Shown here piece after piece: positions 11,627 to 22,560 of a DNA stretch of 64,000 nucleotides. Position 1 is the first letter of the stretch. Each line of letters begins with the position of its first letter. The stretch lies in contig JANBPK010000752.1 of NCBI GenBank assembly GCA_027579435.1, positions 62,001 to 126,000 of the forward strand. Reading direction: 5' to 3'. A program made the position numbers and the translations under genes. Below the pieces are notes generated by a model. It made no database searches and was not told the origin of the DNA. It saw only the letters and a list, made by a program, of their open reading frames with translations. The DNA is from Candolleomyces eurysporus (lineage: Eukaryota; Basidiomycota; Agaricomycetes; Agaricales; Psathyrellaceae).

Positions 11627-12536
11627 GATGGTAGGAAGCAAAGTGCGAAGACTACACCATTTAACAGCAAGCGCCTAGGTGCCAAATCTGTAATTGAGGT
11701 TCCGTAAGGATGCTCAAAATCGAAGGGTGAACACACATTCCCTTGAGATCCTGTACCTTCTCTGAGTGGCTGTTGAAAGCAAGGTGTAGCAGATAGACCT
11801 AGCATAAGATTCTGTTAACCCATACTCAACTTCTAGAGTCTGCCAGTCCAACAGACGAGAATAGATGAGTTGAAGTTCTGCTCTGAGCCCCTGGTGGCAT
11901 ACGCCTCCCCTCAACTGGCCAAAACTCAATACACGGCACCATTCGTTTATCCAAAGAGGGGTTGAAGAAAGCAGAATTACGGAGCACATCCGTCCAAATT
12001 CACCGTGACGCCGATCATCCGCCCGCGTCGGAGTTTCGACTCGTTTGCTTTATTTCTTTCGTCCTCCTCGATAGCGGAATATAGCAGCGTAGGACAGCGA
12101 CGCGTGGAATCTTGACGCTGGTTAAGGACCTATAGAGTGGGAGAAGCGGAAGCTGGAGCGGATCAGCTGTTTGTACATATTTGGAATAGAGGTATGACAA
12201 CGCGCCGTGGTCAACACTGCTTGCTAGTGGACCTCATGCTCGACATCGTACGAATGTTATGTGCTAGCTGCGAGAGAAGCTAGGAGCTCAAAGCGGCGTG
12301 GACTATCCGTTAAAATCAGCACCCACAACCTGCAGGAACCGGCGTCAGCCAAAGAAAACGTGGAGCCTCTTCGAATTCCTCATGCGATATCGGGTTTGCT
12401 CCTAACCTGGGGAGATAATTTCTGCTCCTGACTCGCTACAGTCATGGCTCTTCACGTCTTCTTCGCTCAACCTTTCTGGCTTTCCCCTTCACTGCTACCA
12501 CCAAGTCGTCGTCGCTGGACACGGTGGTGACTCCCG
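11627..12536. promoter_or_regulatory. Divergent intergenic region between NLR C and synthase pseudogene C
   Basis: This is the third and longest copy of the head-to-head spacer, with about 300 extra bases (roughly 11820–12150) that the other copies lack. The TTTGTACATATTTGGAATAG element is at about 12170. No additional gene is recognised in the extra segment. Regulatory role is inferred. Confidence 0.35.
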
Positions 12537-14460
12537 ATGAGCATCCTGCAAGGCAACTCGGCCTCTCTGGGCACCTCGGTACCTGCGCATGACCCTCACG
12601 CGATATCAGCTTCGCTCCCGACATGGAGAGACAATGTCGGTTATGAAGGGGGCGAGAGACATGGTGAACGGCTATCCAAGGTTCCTCATCCATCTAAGCA
12701 TCCAAAAGGTGAGTTGCCTGCTGCTCTTGAATATCAACCGGGCTTTTGACCAGCGATTTACAGCTGGCTGCCATATGCGAGCAAAAGTACACTGCAGGAA
12801 GAGAACGCACCATGCTATTCCCAACCTAAAAATGTCGCAGAGCAATGTTGTGTCTTCATCCAAGATCGATTNGCCACCTTGGGCAAACCCGCCTCTGCAC
12901 GCCTCGATCTCCTCATCCGCCCAGACCAAGACCTCGTTGACAAGGAGAGCATCGCGGGCACGTGCGCAGCCGAGGAGTTTCGGCAGCACACCGGGATGGG
13001 AATCAGCAGTCGCCTGGTGGACAAGTGTCTTGTGCTATTGTCGGGAGAGCTCAGGGAGCAAAGGGTGGAGCCTGCAACACCCGCTGCTACTGCCAATCAA
13101 TATTCCAAGGGAGTGTTCACGGAGCACTACTCGGCAACGGTCAAGAAGACGCCCTCACGCCCTCCTACTGCTACTGCCAAAGACGTGGGCAACGACACTA
13201 CCGTTTACCTGGAAGAACGATATGGGCAGAACCTTCCTCTCACCGCTGCCTCGTTCACCAAACGCGCCTTACGCCGACAGCTCGCGGGGGTTTTGTTATG
13301 CAATAGCATTCCCGAGTGCTAGGAAACCGCAGGGCAGGAAGAGTCGAAAGTCGCGCCTAGCACGGGTGGGGTCAAGGACAGAGACAAACGTGTTCATGTA
13401 CCCTACAGGCATGAACGCCATTTGGAGTGCCCACCAGCTCGCTCTGAATACGCTTACACCTGACAAGAACGTGTGTTTCGGGTTTCCTTACACTCAAGAT
13501 CTTGCGGAAATGGGGTACTGGATGCCATTTCATGGGACATGGGCTCGACACTGACGTTGACGAGATGGAGAAGATCCTTGAGGAGGAAGCAAATCTGGGT
13601 ACTCCTCCGATTTTGACGTTGTTCACGGAGTTCCCGTCCAACCCCCTGTTGCGGTCCGCGAATCTGCCGTGGCAATTAAGTACGGTTTGATTATCGTCGT
13701 TGACGAGACGATCAGTACTTTTGTCAACGTCAAGGTCATACAAGACGCCGATATCGTGGTTAGCAGCCTGATGAAGGTGTTTAGTAGGGCTTCGAGCGTT
13801 ATGGGTGAAAGGTTTGTCCTTATCATCCAGTGCCTTGTTTATATTGACGCGATGACTGACGTGAAATGAACCATAATAGCTTGATCCTGAGGCCTGAACC
13901 CGCAAAGCCGACGCTACAATACCCCCAAACCAAACTCACCTTAACATACGAAGACATCTACTTTGATGAAGACGCCATCTACATGGAACGCAACTCCCGC
14001 AACTTTAAGAAATGTATCCAGCTCACCGACCAAGGCTGAAGCCGCCTGCGACTTCCTCCGCTCCCGATCTGTCGCTGGCGGGTACACCACCTCCAACCCT
14101 CGCGATCAAGGGAGTGTGGTACCCCAAAGACATCGCCCCCGAGCACTAAGACCACCGCCACATCAAGAACAGCAGTACCACGGAAGAAGGGGGGTACGGT
14201 GGCCTTTTCTCCTTGACCGTCACCTCCAGGCCGCTTCCCAAGTCTTTTTCGACACACTCCCCTGCTACAAGGGGCCTAGTCTTAGGATGAAGTCTACGTT
14301 GGCGTGTCCGTTTACGATTTTAGCGCATTTCACGGAGCTGGAGTGGGCGGCAGGGTATGGAGTTGAGGAGGGGTTAGGGTCAGTGTGGGGATGGAGGAAC
14401 GGGGGGGGAGTTGCTGAAGGGGTTGGAGAGTGCGTTGGAGGCTGCTGGGAGTGGGCGAGC
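12537..14460 (+). pseudogene. Cystathionine gamma-synthase pseudogene, copy C
   Basis: The clearest N-terminus of the three copies starts at ATG 12537 (MSILQGNSASLGTSVPA) and continues through ISASLPTWRDNVGYEGGER, a hallmark of the fungal STR2-type family. The frame then shifts before MVNGYPRFLIHLSIQK, and a probable intron follows. Further blocks are [74 protein letters not shown] and RSRSVAGGY. An in-frame stop lies at the SIPEC block (about 13320) and several frame breaks follow. An N sits at 12872 beside a frame change. Copy C retains the cofactor-lysine region that copy B lost. Inactive as sequenced. Confidence 0.82.
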
Positions 14461-15639
14461 TCATCCTACTATCACTGCTATTCTTCCAATATGGCTATCG
14501 ATACATCGCTACATACCATCGCATTTGTATCTAACTACGGCGTTGTGCGTTCTGCCGTATTCACTGGTATTGCACCCTTCCAATAAAGCGTAGGAACCCC
14601 TCAATTCTACTTAGCCATTCACCTCCTCGGTATGGACCGTACGTCTACTGTCAATCGTGTAGACAAATAGTGTTCTTCCTTTTTGGGACCTTGTGCAGTT
14701 TCTACGACATGAGGATCGCCTTGTTCATCGATGGGAGACAGAAGGAAGGAAGGTAAAGCTGGTAGATAAATAGGTAGGAACGCCGTCATGTGTTCCATGT
14801 CTGGGTTTCGAGCTCGTGTTAATTTGCTTTCTTCTTTGTCGATAGCAGGAAATTCGATGAACAGCGCAAGCTAGTGACCTAGAAATCTCCAAAGAGTCGC
14901 AAAAGGAATAGAAGACCCTTTTTGGTGAGCATCAACATGTTCTGGAGGTCCTGAAGTTGAAGAGTCGCGATCGTAGCAACATTTCACTCCACCCGTGTAC
15001 CCGGTAGGAGGCAAGTAAACTATTTGGTACCACTCTATCGGATATACTGGATCGAGACCTCGTTACCTATGGATTTGAAGACTTCCTCGGCTATGAAGTC
15101 CCCATACCCATAGGATCCTTCTAGCGATCTTGTCGGCCTCCAAGAACGTCAAATTCTTGACGCTCAGCAGGACGATAAATTTCCTCCTACGTTCTGACAA
15201 GTCATGGTTAAAAGAGAGAAACCTTCCAGACTCAACCGGGTGTATAATGCCAAGAGGAGGCTGGCAATAAGGTCTGAAGAAGTAGCAGCAGTGCTAGCGC
15301 CGCTTAAGCCCAAGATATCTCCTAGGGACGGGGAAGGGTACATTGTCGTATTCCTTCCGTCTGGCTGTACCGAAACGCTAATCCAGCAAAGAATCATGCA
15401 CGATTGGCGTGCCGAGTATGAACGATGCCCGCCGAAGATAATTGAAAAATACGTCTGATTTTATACATGTCCATTGGATGGCCCGGTCTCTAGATGACCA
15501 TCGGAGGTGACATAGTTACTACGTGATACTTTCCTCGGAGACACGCCAATAAAATGGCCTCATTTAGTGTCGTCGAAGCAAGTCTGATCACGCTCTGCTC
15601 GTCCCGGGCCAAAGAAAGCACCAGTTGACTTCACGGTGG

Positions 15640-16680
15640 CAAGATAACTTCATACGTGCCATTAGATGCACCAACCGAGAAACACATGCAAGACATTTTA
15701 TTGGAAAATATCCGCGCCTTTACGAATGCTGAAGGCTGTCGGGAAAATCAGCTACGAGTGAAAGGTTTTGTAGAGCAGATAAGAAGGCACTTTCGGAGTG
15801 TTTCGTTTTACACCATGTGGGTGAGGCCAGCAAGTCTCTGGTGCCTGGACCACGAACCTAGACGTCTTTCCAAGGCGAGAGGACATTCTTCAAGATAACG
15901 ACGACCAATCTGAATCAGATTCTACCTCACTTCCCTCCACGGGCACGTTCGTACAGCACTGCGCAACCTTAAAACTCAGAGCGGCATTTGATGTCATTCA
16001 TCAGGCTACTACTGGTACGTTCTCCCAGGTCTTCACCCCCATTCCAATTGCTGACCAGTGCTCTTTCTTCTTGCTTTATTAGTATTACAGCACTATGACT
16101 GATGTATTGTGCCGGATGGGATGTTAGCTCGGGCAACATTCTGTGACCTCGCGGGTACATGAAACAATCTGATGCAAAAATCGCGGGTAATTTTTCTTCC
16201 TCAATAAGACTCGGGCTAGTCTAGCTCAAGGGAATAACGTACTTGATGCCCCCTCCAGTCGCAATGACGCGGCTCCAGTTAACACTGATATAGACCTTCA
16301 AGAACCCAAGAAAATACCAAATGGTCAAACACGTTCCGTGGTCATTTATAGTCCTCAGCATATTTTGGATCACTAGTGGATCGCTCTGTGGCTTGCAACG
16401 AAGTCGGTCAAATGCGACTGTGGTAAGTACGTCTCAGAGGCGCGTTTCAACACTCCTCCCTGGAAATGTCATCAGAGCGCTACCTAATCTCCAATCATGC
16501 CCTCAAGAGCTGTATGATTCCTTTCATCTTCCTTCAAAGTCCTGTTTCCGCCCCTCGGACACCTTAGAATCTTGTCTACACCATGCTTACGTCGGACGAA
16601 ATGCTCATCCCTATCCAGATCATTCCGTCCTGTTCACATGTCGTCAGAATGTCGTCAGTCATCTCTTCGCTCGGTTTTTC
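15640..16680 (+). pseudogene. FunK1-type protein kinase remnant, copy 1
   Basis: The catalytic-loop neighbourhood reads LMYCAGW then DVSSGNIL (16105–16131), which is the FunK1 (fungal-type protein kinase) version of the HRD loop. Compared with copy 2 at 21901–21945, nine bases are missing exactly, removing Val-His-Arg in frame, so the catalytic HRD is reduced to D. A TGA follows Leu immediately. Downstream, HDLE-like and WIALWLATKS fragments (16336–16400) match the later part of FunK1 domains. The frame is broken repeatedly. FunK1 genes are an expanded, fast-turning family in Agaricomycetes; this copy is dead. Confidence 0.68.
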
Positions 16681-17100
16681 ATTGGAATCCGGAAGACGCG
16701 TCTGGAGTGGGAGAAGCTCAAACTCAAAACCACGAGCTGCAGGAAACGCCAACGACCCCAAATGAAGAACATGAAGGAGGAAGTAGCGGAGCCGAGGGGA
16801 TCTTCTGATTCCTGCTTGAAGCGGAATTCAGATGATATGGGGGAGGCAGTGGATGGAGAAGATGATGTTGATACACAATCAGGTCTTCTAACAAAACATT
16901 GGCCCAACCCTGGTGTCATCCCTTTGCCCAGTTTTTCGTGGACATCCAGAAGATGCGTCTGCAGTGGTAGAAGACCATGCTCAGGACCACTACTGGCAGC
17001 AGCCCAAGATGAAGAACGCAAAGGAGGGGGAAGTAGCGGACGCGATGGTACTTTCTGACTCCGGCCAAATGATGTGCGCGTGGCAGTGAATGGAGAAGTT
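16670..17100 (+). repeat. Internal ~270-bp tandem repeat at 3' end of FunK1 remnant 1
   Basis: Two imperfect repeats start near 16680 and 16940. Each reads approximately CCGGAAGACGCGTCTGGAG, then an AAGAACGC-AAAGGAGG purine-rich stretch, then GCAGTGGATGGAGAAG. Copy 2 of the block has the counterparts at about 22500 and 22755. Translated fragments are acidic and Lys/Glu-rich. No function is evident. Confidence 0.5.
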
Positions 17101-17701
17101 GAAGCCCAACCCAGATTGACTTGTGCTGTTGTTACCCCGATTATACCCCTCCCTAGGTTTGTGCTGATTGCACGCTTGTTGCCTGTGTTCATGAATAGCG
17201 ATATATCCCGGCTGTATCTGCCACCCAGAAACATCCCACTCTTGGCCCGATATTCAGGTTTATCATCAGGCTACACAACGCAACATCTCTCAACAGGAAA
17301 CTGGTCTCGGAGTACTAGGAATCGCGCTGGACTGATCCCACGACATTATTAAGTGCGCCAAGGGTGAACGATTGACCTCCTCGGGACCCTTCGCTGTAAT
17401 GAGAAGATAAACTGTGCGACGAGTCTGTGGGAAGTCTCCGGCCCAGCATGAAAACACTATAGGCTTGTTTCTTGTTCGTACGCATTTACTTGGCTCCTTC
17501 TGATCTTCTAAACTAGATTTGTGCATGCTTCGGCTCACTGCTCTATTCTTTCACGGCCTTCTCTCACATCTTGGAGGGTTCTTCATGCCATTTTTGAGAC
17601 CTTCTGGAGTTTCAGGCTGTCGATTCGGGATGTTCAAAGAGAAGAAATGGACAGTTGGATNAAAAAAATCTCCGCCTAAGCTCCATGTGCTGTGAGAGGC
17701 T

Positions 17702-18865
17702 ATGAACCTATGGATCGGTTTTAATGATCACCGAGTCTCACTTGCGATAGCACTCCTGCAAGNCCCCCCCCAATGCTCAGATATTCGTGATCACTCCTCG
17801 AGCTCATTCCACTGCACCAACATGGATTTGACAGTCTTACCAAACCTCACATCTAATCTTCTTATCCGAGTCGCGGCTGATGGCGATCAAATGAATAAAC
17901 CGCTCGCTGGTGCAATTATCGGCGGGCTGGGCGTCTTCGCTCTTTTCGTGTTAGCGCTCGTGTATATACGTCGCAGATACAGAAAGGGAAGTCCTCAGCT
18001 CTCCAATGAAGTACTACACATTACCCCGCTAGAATGGGAACCGCCAGCGGTTTCAGCACGCAATCGGAACACCACAGCTTGTGGCCATGGGTGTCATTCC
18101 GACCAGCCAGTACCATCTCCGATTCATTCGGCGTGCCCATTCCACGATCCCACTGCATTTCAACATCATTTTTGGACATGCTCTGCAATACAAAGGGGTC
18201 GACATTCGCGTATACTACGGACTGATAGGACGGCAATAGGACGAGAGGATTACCAATTTCAGACCATGGGCGCCTATCACGACGATTCGGACTATGACCC
18301 ATCAAACGCCCTCCATGGTCAGCCGCCCAATTCGCAGATGAACTTCCCGTCTTCGCATAATCACAGCGATCAACTCTTCAGCGGCGCGGCTGCAGAAGTC
18401 CCCATAGGCGTCCCTTCAATTCGCACTCACATACGGACGAGCGTGGACCCAACAGCTCACTTAGCCGCTCCAGGCCAGGATTATTTCACCAGACCTCCTT
18501 CCCATGGCATGGCTCCTGATTCGTCAAACGGCACCCAATCACCAACTAGCAAGCATGAAAGGGAAAGGAACATAGCTGGACGTTTGTCGGCGATTCTGAA
18601 ATCCCTGGATTCGTTGGTGGAGGAGATCAAGGAAGAAGAGAGCATCTCGACGACAGCACCCGTAGAGGTGACCTCGTTGCAGAGATTGGAGGAGGGTTTG
18701 AAGGTTATCAGAGGGGATTCAGCCACACTGCAGAGGAAACAGACCTCGAGAGAAGCCAGCCACGCTCCAGTGAGACATCGAAGTACTTCCTGTACTCCTG
18801 GCGCCGGGGGGCATATCGATAGTCTTGGGGACGGAAGAGTGTCTCAGCCATGGGTGATGACCTGA
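17702..18865 (+). CDS. Single-pass membrane protein, paralog 1 (SKG6-like layout)
   Basis: The open frame gives 387 codons from ATG 17702, or 347 from ATG 17822. The longer form contains an N at 17763 next to C8. After a short extracellular-type N-terminus there is one clear transmembrane segment (AGAIIGGLGVFALFVLALVY) followed at once by a basic stop-transfer RRRYRKG. The cytoplasmic part of about 280 residues is Ser/Pro/His/Asn-rich with the motif MGAYHDDSDYDPSNALH. A predicted amphipathic helix near the end reads RLSAILKSLDSLVEEIKEEE. The overall layout resembles basidiomycete SKG6/AXL2-type single-TM proteins. I cannot name a function. It is intact in both duplicates although the neighbouring kinase has decayed. 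It lies downstream of FunK1 remnant 1 on the same strand. Confidence 0.62.
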   Translation: MNLWIGFNDHRVSLAIALLQXPPQCSDIRDHSSSSFHCTNMDLTVLPNLTSNLLIRVAADGDQMNKPLAGAIIGGLGVFALFVLALVYIRRRYRKGSPQLSNEVLHITPLEWEPPAVSARNRNTTACGHGCHSDQPVPSPIHSACPFHDPTAFQHHFWTCSAIQRGRHSRILRTDRTAIGREDYQFQTMGAYHDDSDYDPSNALHGQPPNSQMNFPSSHNHSDQLFSGAAAEVPIGVPSIRTHIRTSVDPTAHLAAPGQDYFTRPPSHGMAPDSSNGTQSPTSKHERERNIAGRLSAILKSLDSLVEEIKEEESISTTAPVEVTSLQRLEEGLKVIRGDSATLQRKQTSREASHAPVRHRSTSCTPGAGGHIDSLGDGRVSQPWVMT

Positions 18866-18956
18866 GGCATCGTTAGATCCATATGATAGCTGGGATGTGT
18901 GGGCTTAAGCCTTCGACGCTTACCCAATTGCAACCTGTACCTTCTTGACTCCACCT

Positions 18957-20199
18957 TCAATTCCAATTTGAGAACCCTGACCCTTTGGGCATCCTGCCAA
19001 ACCTGAGAGCACCCTCTGAATGGGGTGTGGATGAACGAGGCACCTGTGTAAGCTGAAGAAAGAGTCCAAAATTCGAGACATCTCTGGACATAACATAGTT
19101 GATTTCGTTGGTCACCTCAACTCTGGTGTCTTCATCGCACTTCGGAGCGTCGTATCGAGAACGGGAATTGCGGAGAGCCTTAGGCGCGGTGTTCTTCAGC
19201 AAAAGTTCCCAGCCTGGATAAGCGGCAGGAGACTCGGATAAGAATGCCAACCCGATGAAAAGGAGAACGGCTACATACCGTCAGCTGATTCGGGTTGAGG
19301 ATGGACGTCGACAGTAACATAATTGGCATCGATGCATCGCAAATTCCCCATTTGAAAATTTTGTGCACCTTGGAGGAACGATCGATTTGGACGTGCAGCA
19401 TCTGTGCGTCTTGCTTGCGGAGTGGCTCCCATCCCACGGGGCGCATGCTGAGAACAGGAAGACAGCGGTCAATGCTGTGAATCGTACATGCACGGCATGA
19501 ATGCAGTGGTCTGCGTAACGCTTCTCTGGACTCTATCCTCAACCGGCTGTTGCGAAGTAATGGCCGAGGAGCAAAGTCATTCAGGAGTGCGAGTGTTGGG
19601 CCTCGTGGTAGTGGTGGTAGAGACCCGCGCCGTGGGGTGTTCTCGATCGGCACCTGAGAAGGGGAGGATTGAGGTGCAACATCGTTCGTTGGAGCAGGGG
19701 CTGGTAGTGGTAACAATAAATTTGGGTTTGTGACGACGATATCAGGGTATGGAGGAATCTGGCTCTTCCGCTCCGGAGGATAGGATGCAGTCAAGGTTGG
19801 AACCATCCAGGAAGGCACCTGGAGAGGATGGGTGTTTAAGGGCGGAAGTTGAGGATATAGATTGGGCAGTAATGATTGGACCGTCAACCCAAATCTGTCT
19901 GCAGAGGGACTGGAAGGCACAAACTGAGAGCGTGAGGCGTACAACTTGAGTGATTCTACCACCTGCCCCTGTATGTTCACCTTGGGCTGCGCCGTCGTGG
20001 TCTGTGTTGGTCGTTGCGAAAGAGATGATCGACTCGTGGCGAGGGCGTGTGGGGGCGGGGGTGGTGCATTGGGTGGATTGGTGGAGTCTGAGCCGCCCTT
20101 TAGAGCGCCTATCCAACCACACTGAGCTCTGAATGGCAAAGGGTAGGGTACAGGGGAACGGGAATTCGCGCCTGCGTTACTGGGTAGGTCCTTGGGCAT
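18957..20199 (-). pseudogene. NLR copy D, truncated and chimeric
   Basis: Structure: complement(18957..19213, 19279..20199). Exon 1 starts MPKDLPSNAGANSRS and has the Pro-rich composition of copies A–C. A one-base deletion near 19540 shifts the frame relative to the other copies; in the shifted frame the conserved tail is still legible as FLQGAQNFQMGNLRCIDA. Exon 2 begins GWELLLKNTAPKALRNSR and aligns with copies B and C as far as the residues DTRVEVTNEI. There the NACHT sequence stops and reading enters DNA belonging to the 3' flank of the membrane-protein duplication. Walker A and B motifs are absent. At most it could express a short disordered protein with the conserved motif. Confidence 0.72.
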
Positions 20200-21519
20200 G
20201 GATATGGGAGTAAGAAGTAAAGGGCGAAGACCACGAGGCGTCCAGTCGTTCGAACGACATCATAAGTTCACAGCAGCGATAGACGCCCAGTGCCGAATTT
20301 GGTGCAGTGAACCTTGTTGAGGGTGTATACATTCTCCCTAGAGATGCTGCATCTTAACCATCCCTGAAAAAAATCAATTGGCGGACCAATAGCAGGCTTC
20401 GGCCAATCTCTAAACTGTCACTTCCATGTTCTTGAGACAAGGCTGGGCTTGACTGGGGAGAGCAATTGACCAAGCAAGTGCCATTTCTTTCCGAATAGGG
20501 TAGCAGCACGTCGAGAAAGGAGTTAGTGTACGCAATAATGATTTTATGCGTCGATGAAAACGATGGAGTTTGGGACAAGAGTCAACGACACTACTTGATC
20601 GGAGGACCGTATCCGAAGCGCGATCACATGACGAAGAAAGTGGTTTCGGAAAGGACATGGCTCGTTTCAATTTGCTATTCTTCGTTGATAACGGGAAATT
20701 CAATGAACAACGCAAGCTAGTGACCTAGAAATCTCCAAAAAGTCGCTAGAGGGACAGAAGACACTTTTTGGTGAGCATCCACATGTTCTGGAGGTCCTGA
20801 AGCTGACGATTCGCGGTTGTAGCAAGACATTTCACTCAACCCGTGTACCCGGTAGGGGGCAAGTAAGCTATTTGGTACCGCTCTATCAGATATACTGGAA
20901 CAGGACCTCGTCATCTACGGATTTGAAGATTTCCTCAGCTATGACGTCCCCATGCCCAAAGGATCTCTCTAGCGATCTTGTCGGCCTCAAAGAACGTCAA
21001 ATGCTTGACGCTCAGCAGGACAATAAACTTCTTCCTACGTTCTGACAAGTCTCGGTTGAAGGAGAGAAACCTTCTACACTCGACTGGGTGTATAATGCCA
21101 AAAGGAGGCTGGCAATAAGGTCTGAAGAGGTAGTACCAGCAGTGTTTGACGATAAAACAATCCTCGCAACACAGCCCCGTTTCAGCTCAAGGTATTTCCT
21201 AGCGACGGGGAGGGGTACGTTGTCATATTCCTTTCGTTTGGCTGTACCGAAATCATACACGATTGGTGCACCGACTCTGAACGATGCTCGCAGGAGATTC
21301 TTGAAAGTTTCGTTTGATTTTATGCATATCAATTGGATGGCTCGGTCTCTAGATGACCGTCGAAGGTGACATGGTGACTACGTGATACTTCCTCGAAGAC
21401 TCACCAATCAAGCGGTCTCATTCGGTATCGTCGAAGTAAGTCTGATCGCCTTCCGTTCATCCGAAGAAAGCACCGGCAGTTGATTTCACAATGACCAGAT
21501 AACTTCATACGCGTCATTA

Positions 21520-22560
21520 GATGCCAACCGGGAAACACATGCAAGACAGTCTATTGGAAGATATCTCTACCTTCACGAATGTCGAAGGCAGCTGAGATAA
21601 TCAGCCACGAGTGAAAGGTTTTGTAGAGCAGACGAAAAGGCTCTTTTGGAGTGTTCGTTCTACACCATGTGGGTGAGGCCAGCAAGCCTGCTGATGCCCG
21701 GAGCATGCAACCTAGAGGCCTTTCTGAGGCGAAAGGACGAATCCGATTGGTTCTACCCTCCACAGGCACGTTTGTACTGCACCGCGCGACCTTATATCAG
21801 GCTACCACTGGTGCGTTGTCCGAGGTCTCTACCCCCTTGCTACAATTGCTGACTAGCGCTCTTTCTTCTTGTTTTGTTACAGCACTACAACTGATCTATT
21901 GTGCTGGATGGGTCCATAGGGATGTTAGCTCGGGCAACATTCTGTGACCTCGGGTACGCGAAACAATTTGTTACAAAAACCGTGAGTCATTCCTCTTCCT
22001 CAATAATTATAAGATGCAGGCTGATCTAGTTCGAAGGAACGACGTACTTTGTGCCACTTAAAATACAGATGGGCCAACCCCTCTTCAGGCGCGATGACGC
22101 AGCTCCGGTTGACGCTAGTATAGACTTTCGAAAACCCAACGAAATACCAAACGGTTAAACACGTTCCGTGGTCATAGTCCTCAGCATATTTTGAGTTACT
22201 GCTGTGGACCGCTCTGTGGCTCGCGACAAAGTCGGTCAAATGCGACATTGCGATACGTCTCAGCGGTGTGTTTCAGCACTCCTCCCTGAAAATGTCGCCA
22301 AAGCTCTACCTGATCTCTAACTATACCCTCGAGGATGAGCTGTATGATTTCCTTCATCTTCCTTTACAGTCCTTTTTCTGCCCCTTGGATGCCTTGGGAT
22401 CTCATCTACACCATGCTTACGTCGGACGAAATGCACATCCTTATCGAGATCATTTCAACATGTTCACGTCGTCAGTCATCCCTTCGCTCGGTTTTTCATT
22501 GGAATCCGGAAGACGCGTCTGGAGTGGGAGAAGCCCAAGTTCAGGACCATGAACTGCAGG
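21520..22560 (+). pseudogene. FunK1-type protein kinase remnant, copy 2
   Basis: From 21651 the frame reads ...GTFVLHRATLYQATTGAL and, after a likely intron, ALQLIYCAGWVHRDVSSGNIL ending at about 21947 with an immediate TGA. HRDVSSGN is diagnostic of the FunK1 family, where the DFG-containing segment should follow. Later fragments (22080–22220 and 22268–22552, with HHAYVGRNAHPYRDHF) correspond to C-terminal parts but lie in different frames. The catalytic loop is complete here, unlike copy 1, yet the interrupted frames indicate a pseudogene. An alternative is an incompletely modelled multi-intron gene, which I consider less likely. Confidence 0.66.

Larger units (their letters stand above)
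1..14600. repeat. Tandem array of ~5-kb NLR / synthase units (three copies)
   Basis: The unit is an NLR on minus, a divergent spacer, a synthase on plus, and a convergent spacer. NACHT exon 2 of copies B and C begins 4964 bp apart, and both intergenic spacers are recognisably repeated. Unit A is cut by the left window edge. The similarity covers exons, introns and intergenic DNA, so duplication was at DNA level and not through mRNA. Confidence 0.8.
14800..19097. repeat. Segmental duplication, left copy (FunK1 remnant + membrane protein)
   Basis: The block matches 20650–24945 over nearly its whole length, beginning around the GAAATTC(G/A)ATGAACA(G/A)CGCAAGCTAG motif at 14850 and 20696 and ending at a CACAGTAG/CATAGTTG junction. 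The two copies are close to the same size (about 4.3 kb). The segment 14830–15500 is conserved between the copies but is interrupted by stops, and I could not assign it. The right end abuts the truncated NACHT exon of NLR D. Confidence 0.75.

Noticed and set aside
15204..15458. 84-codon plus frame starting MVKREKPSRL
   Set aside because: The duplicate at about 21088 does not keep the frame, so I do not treat it as a gene. It may be part of the decayed kinase block.
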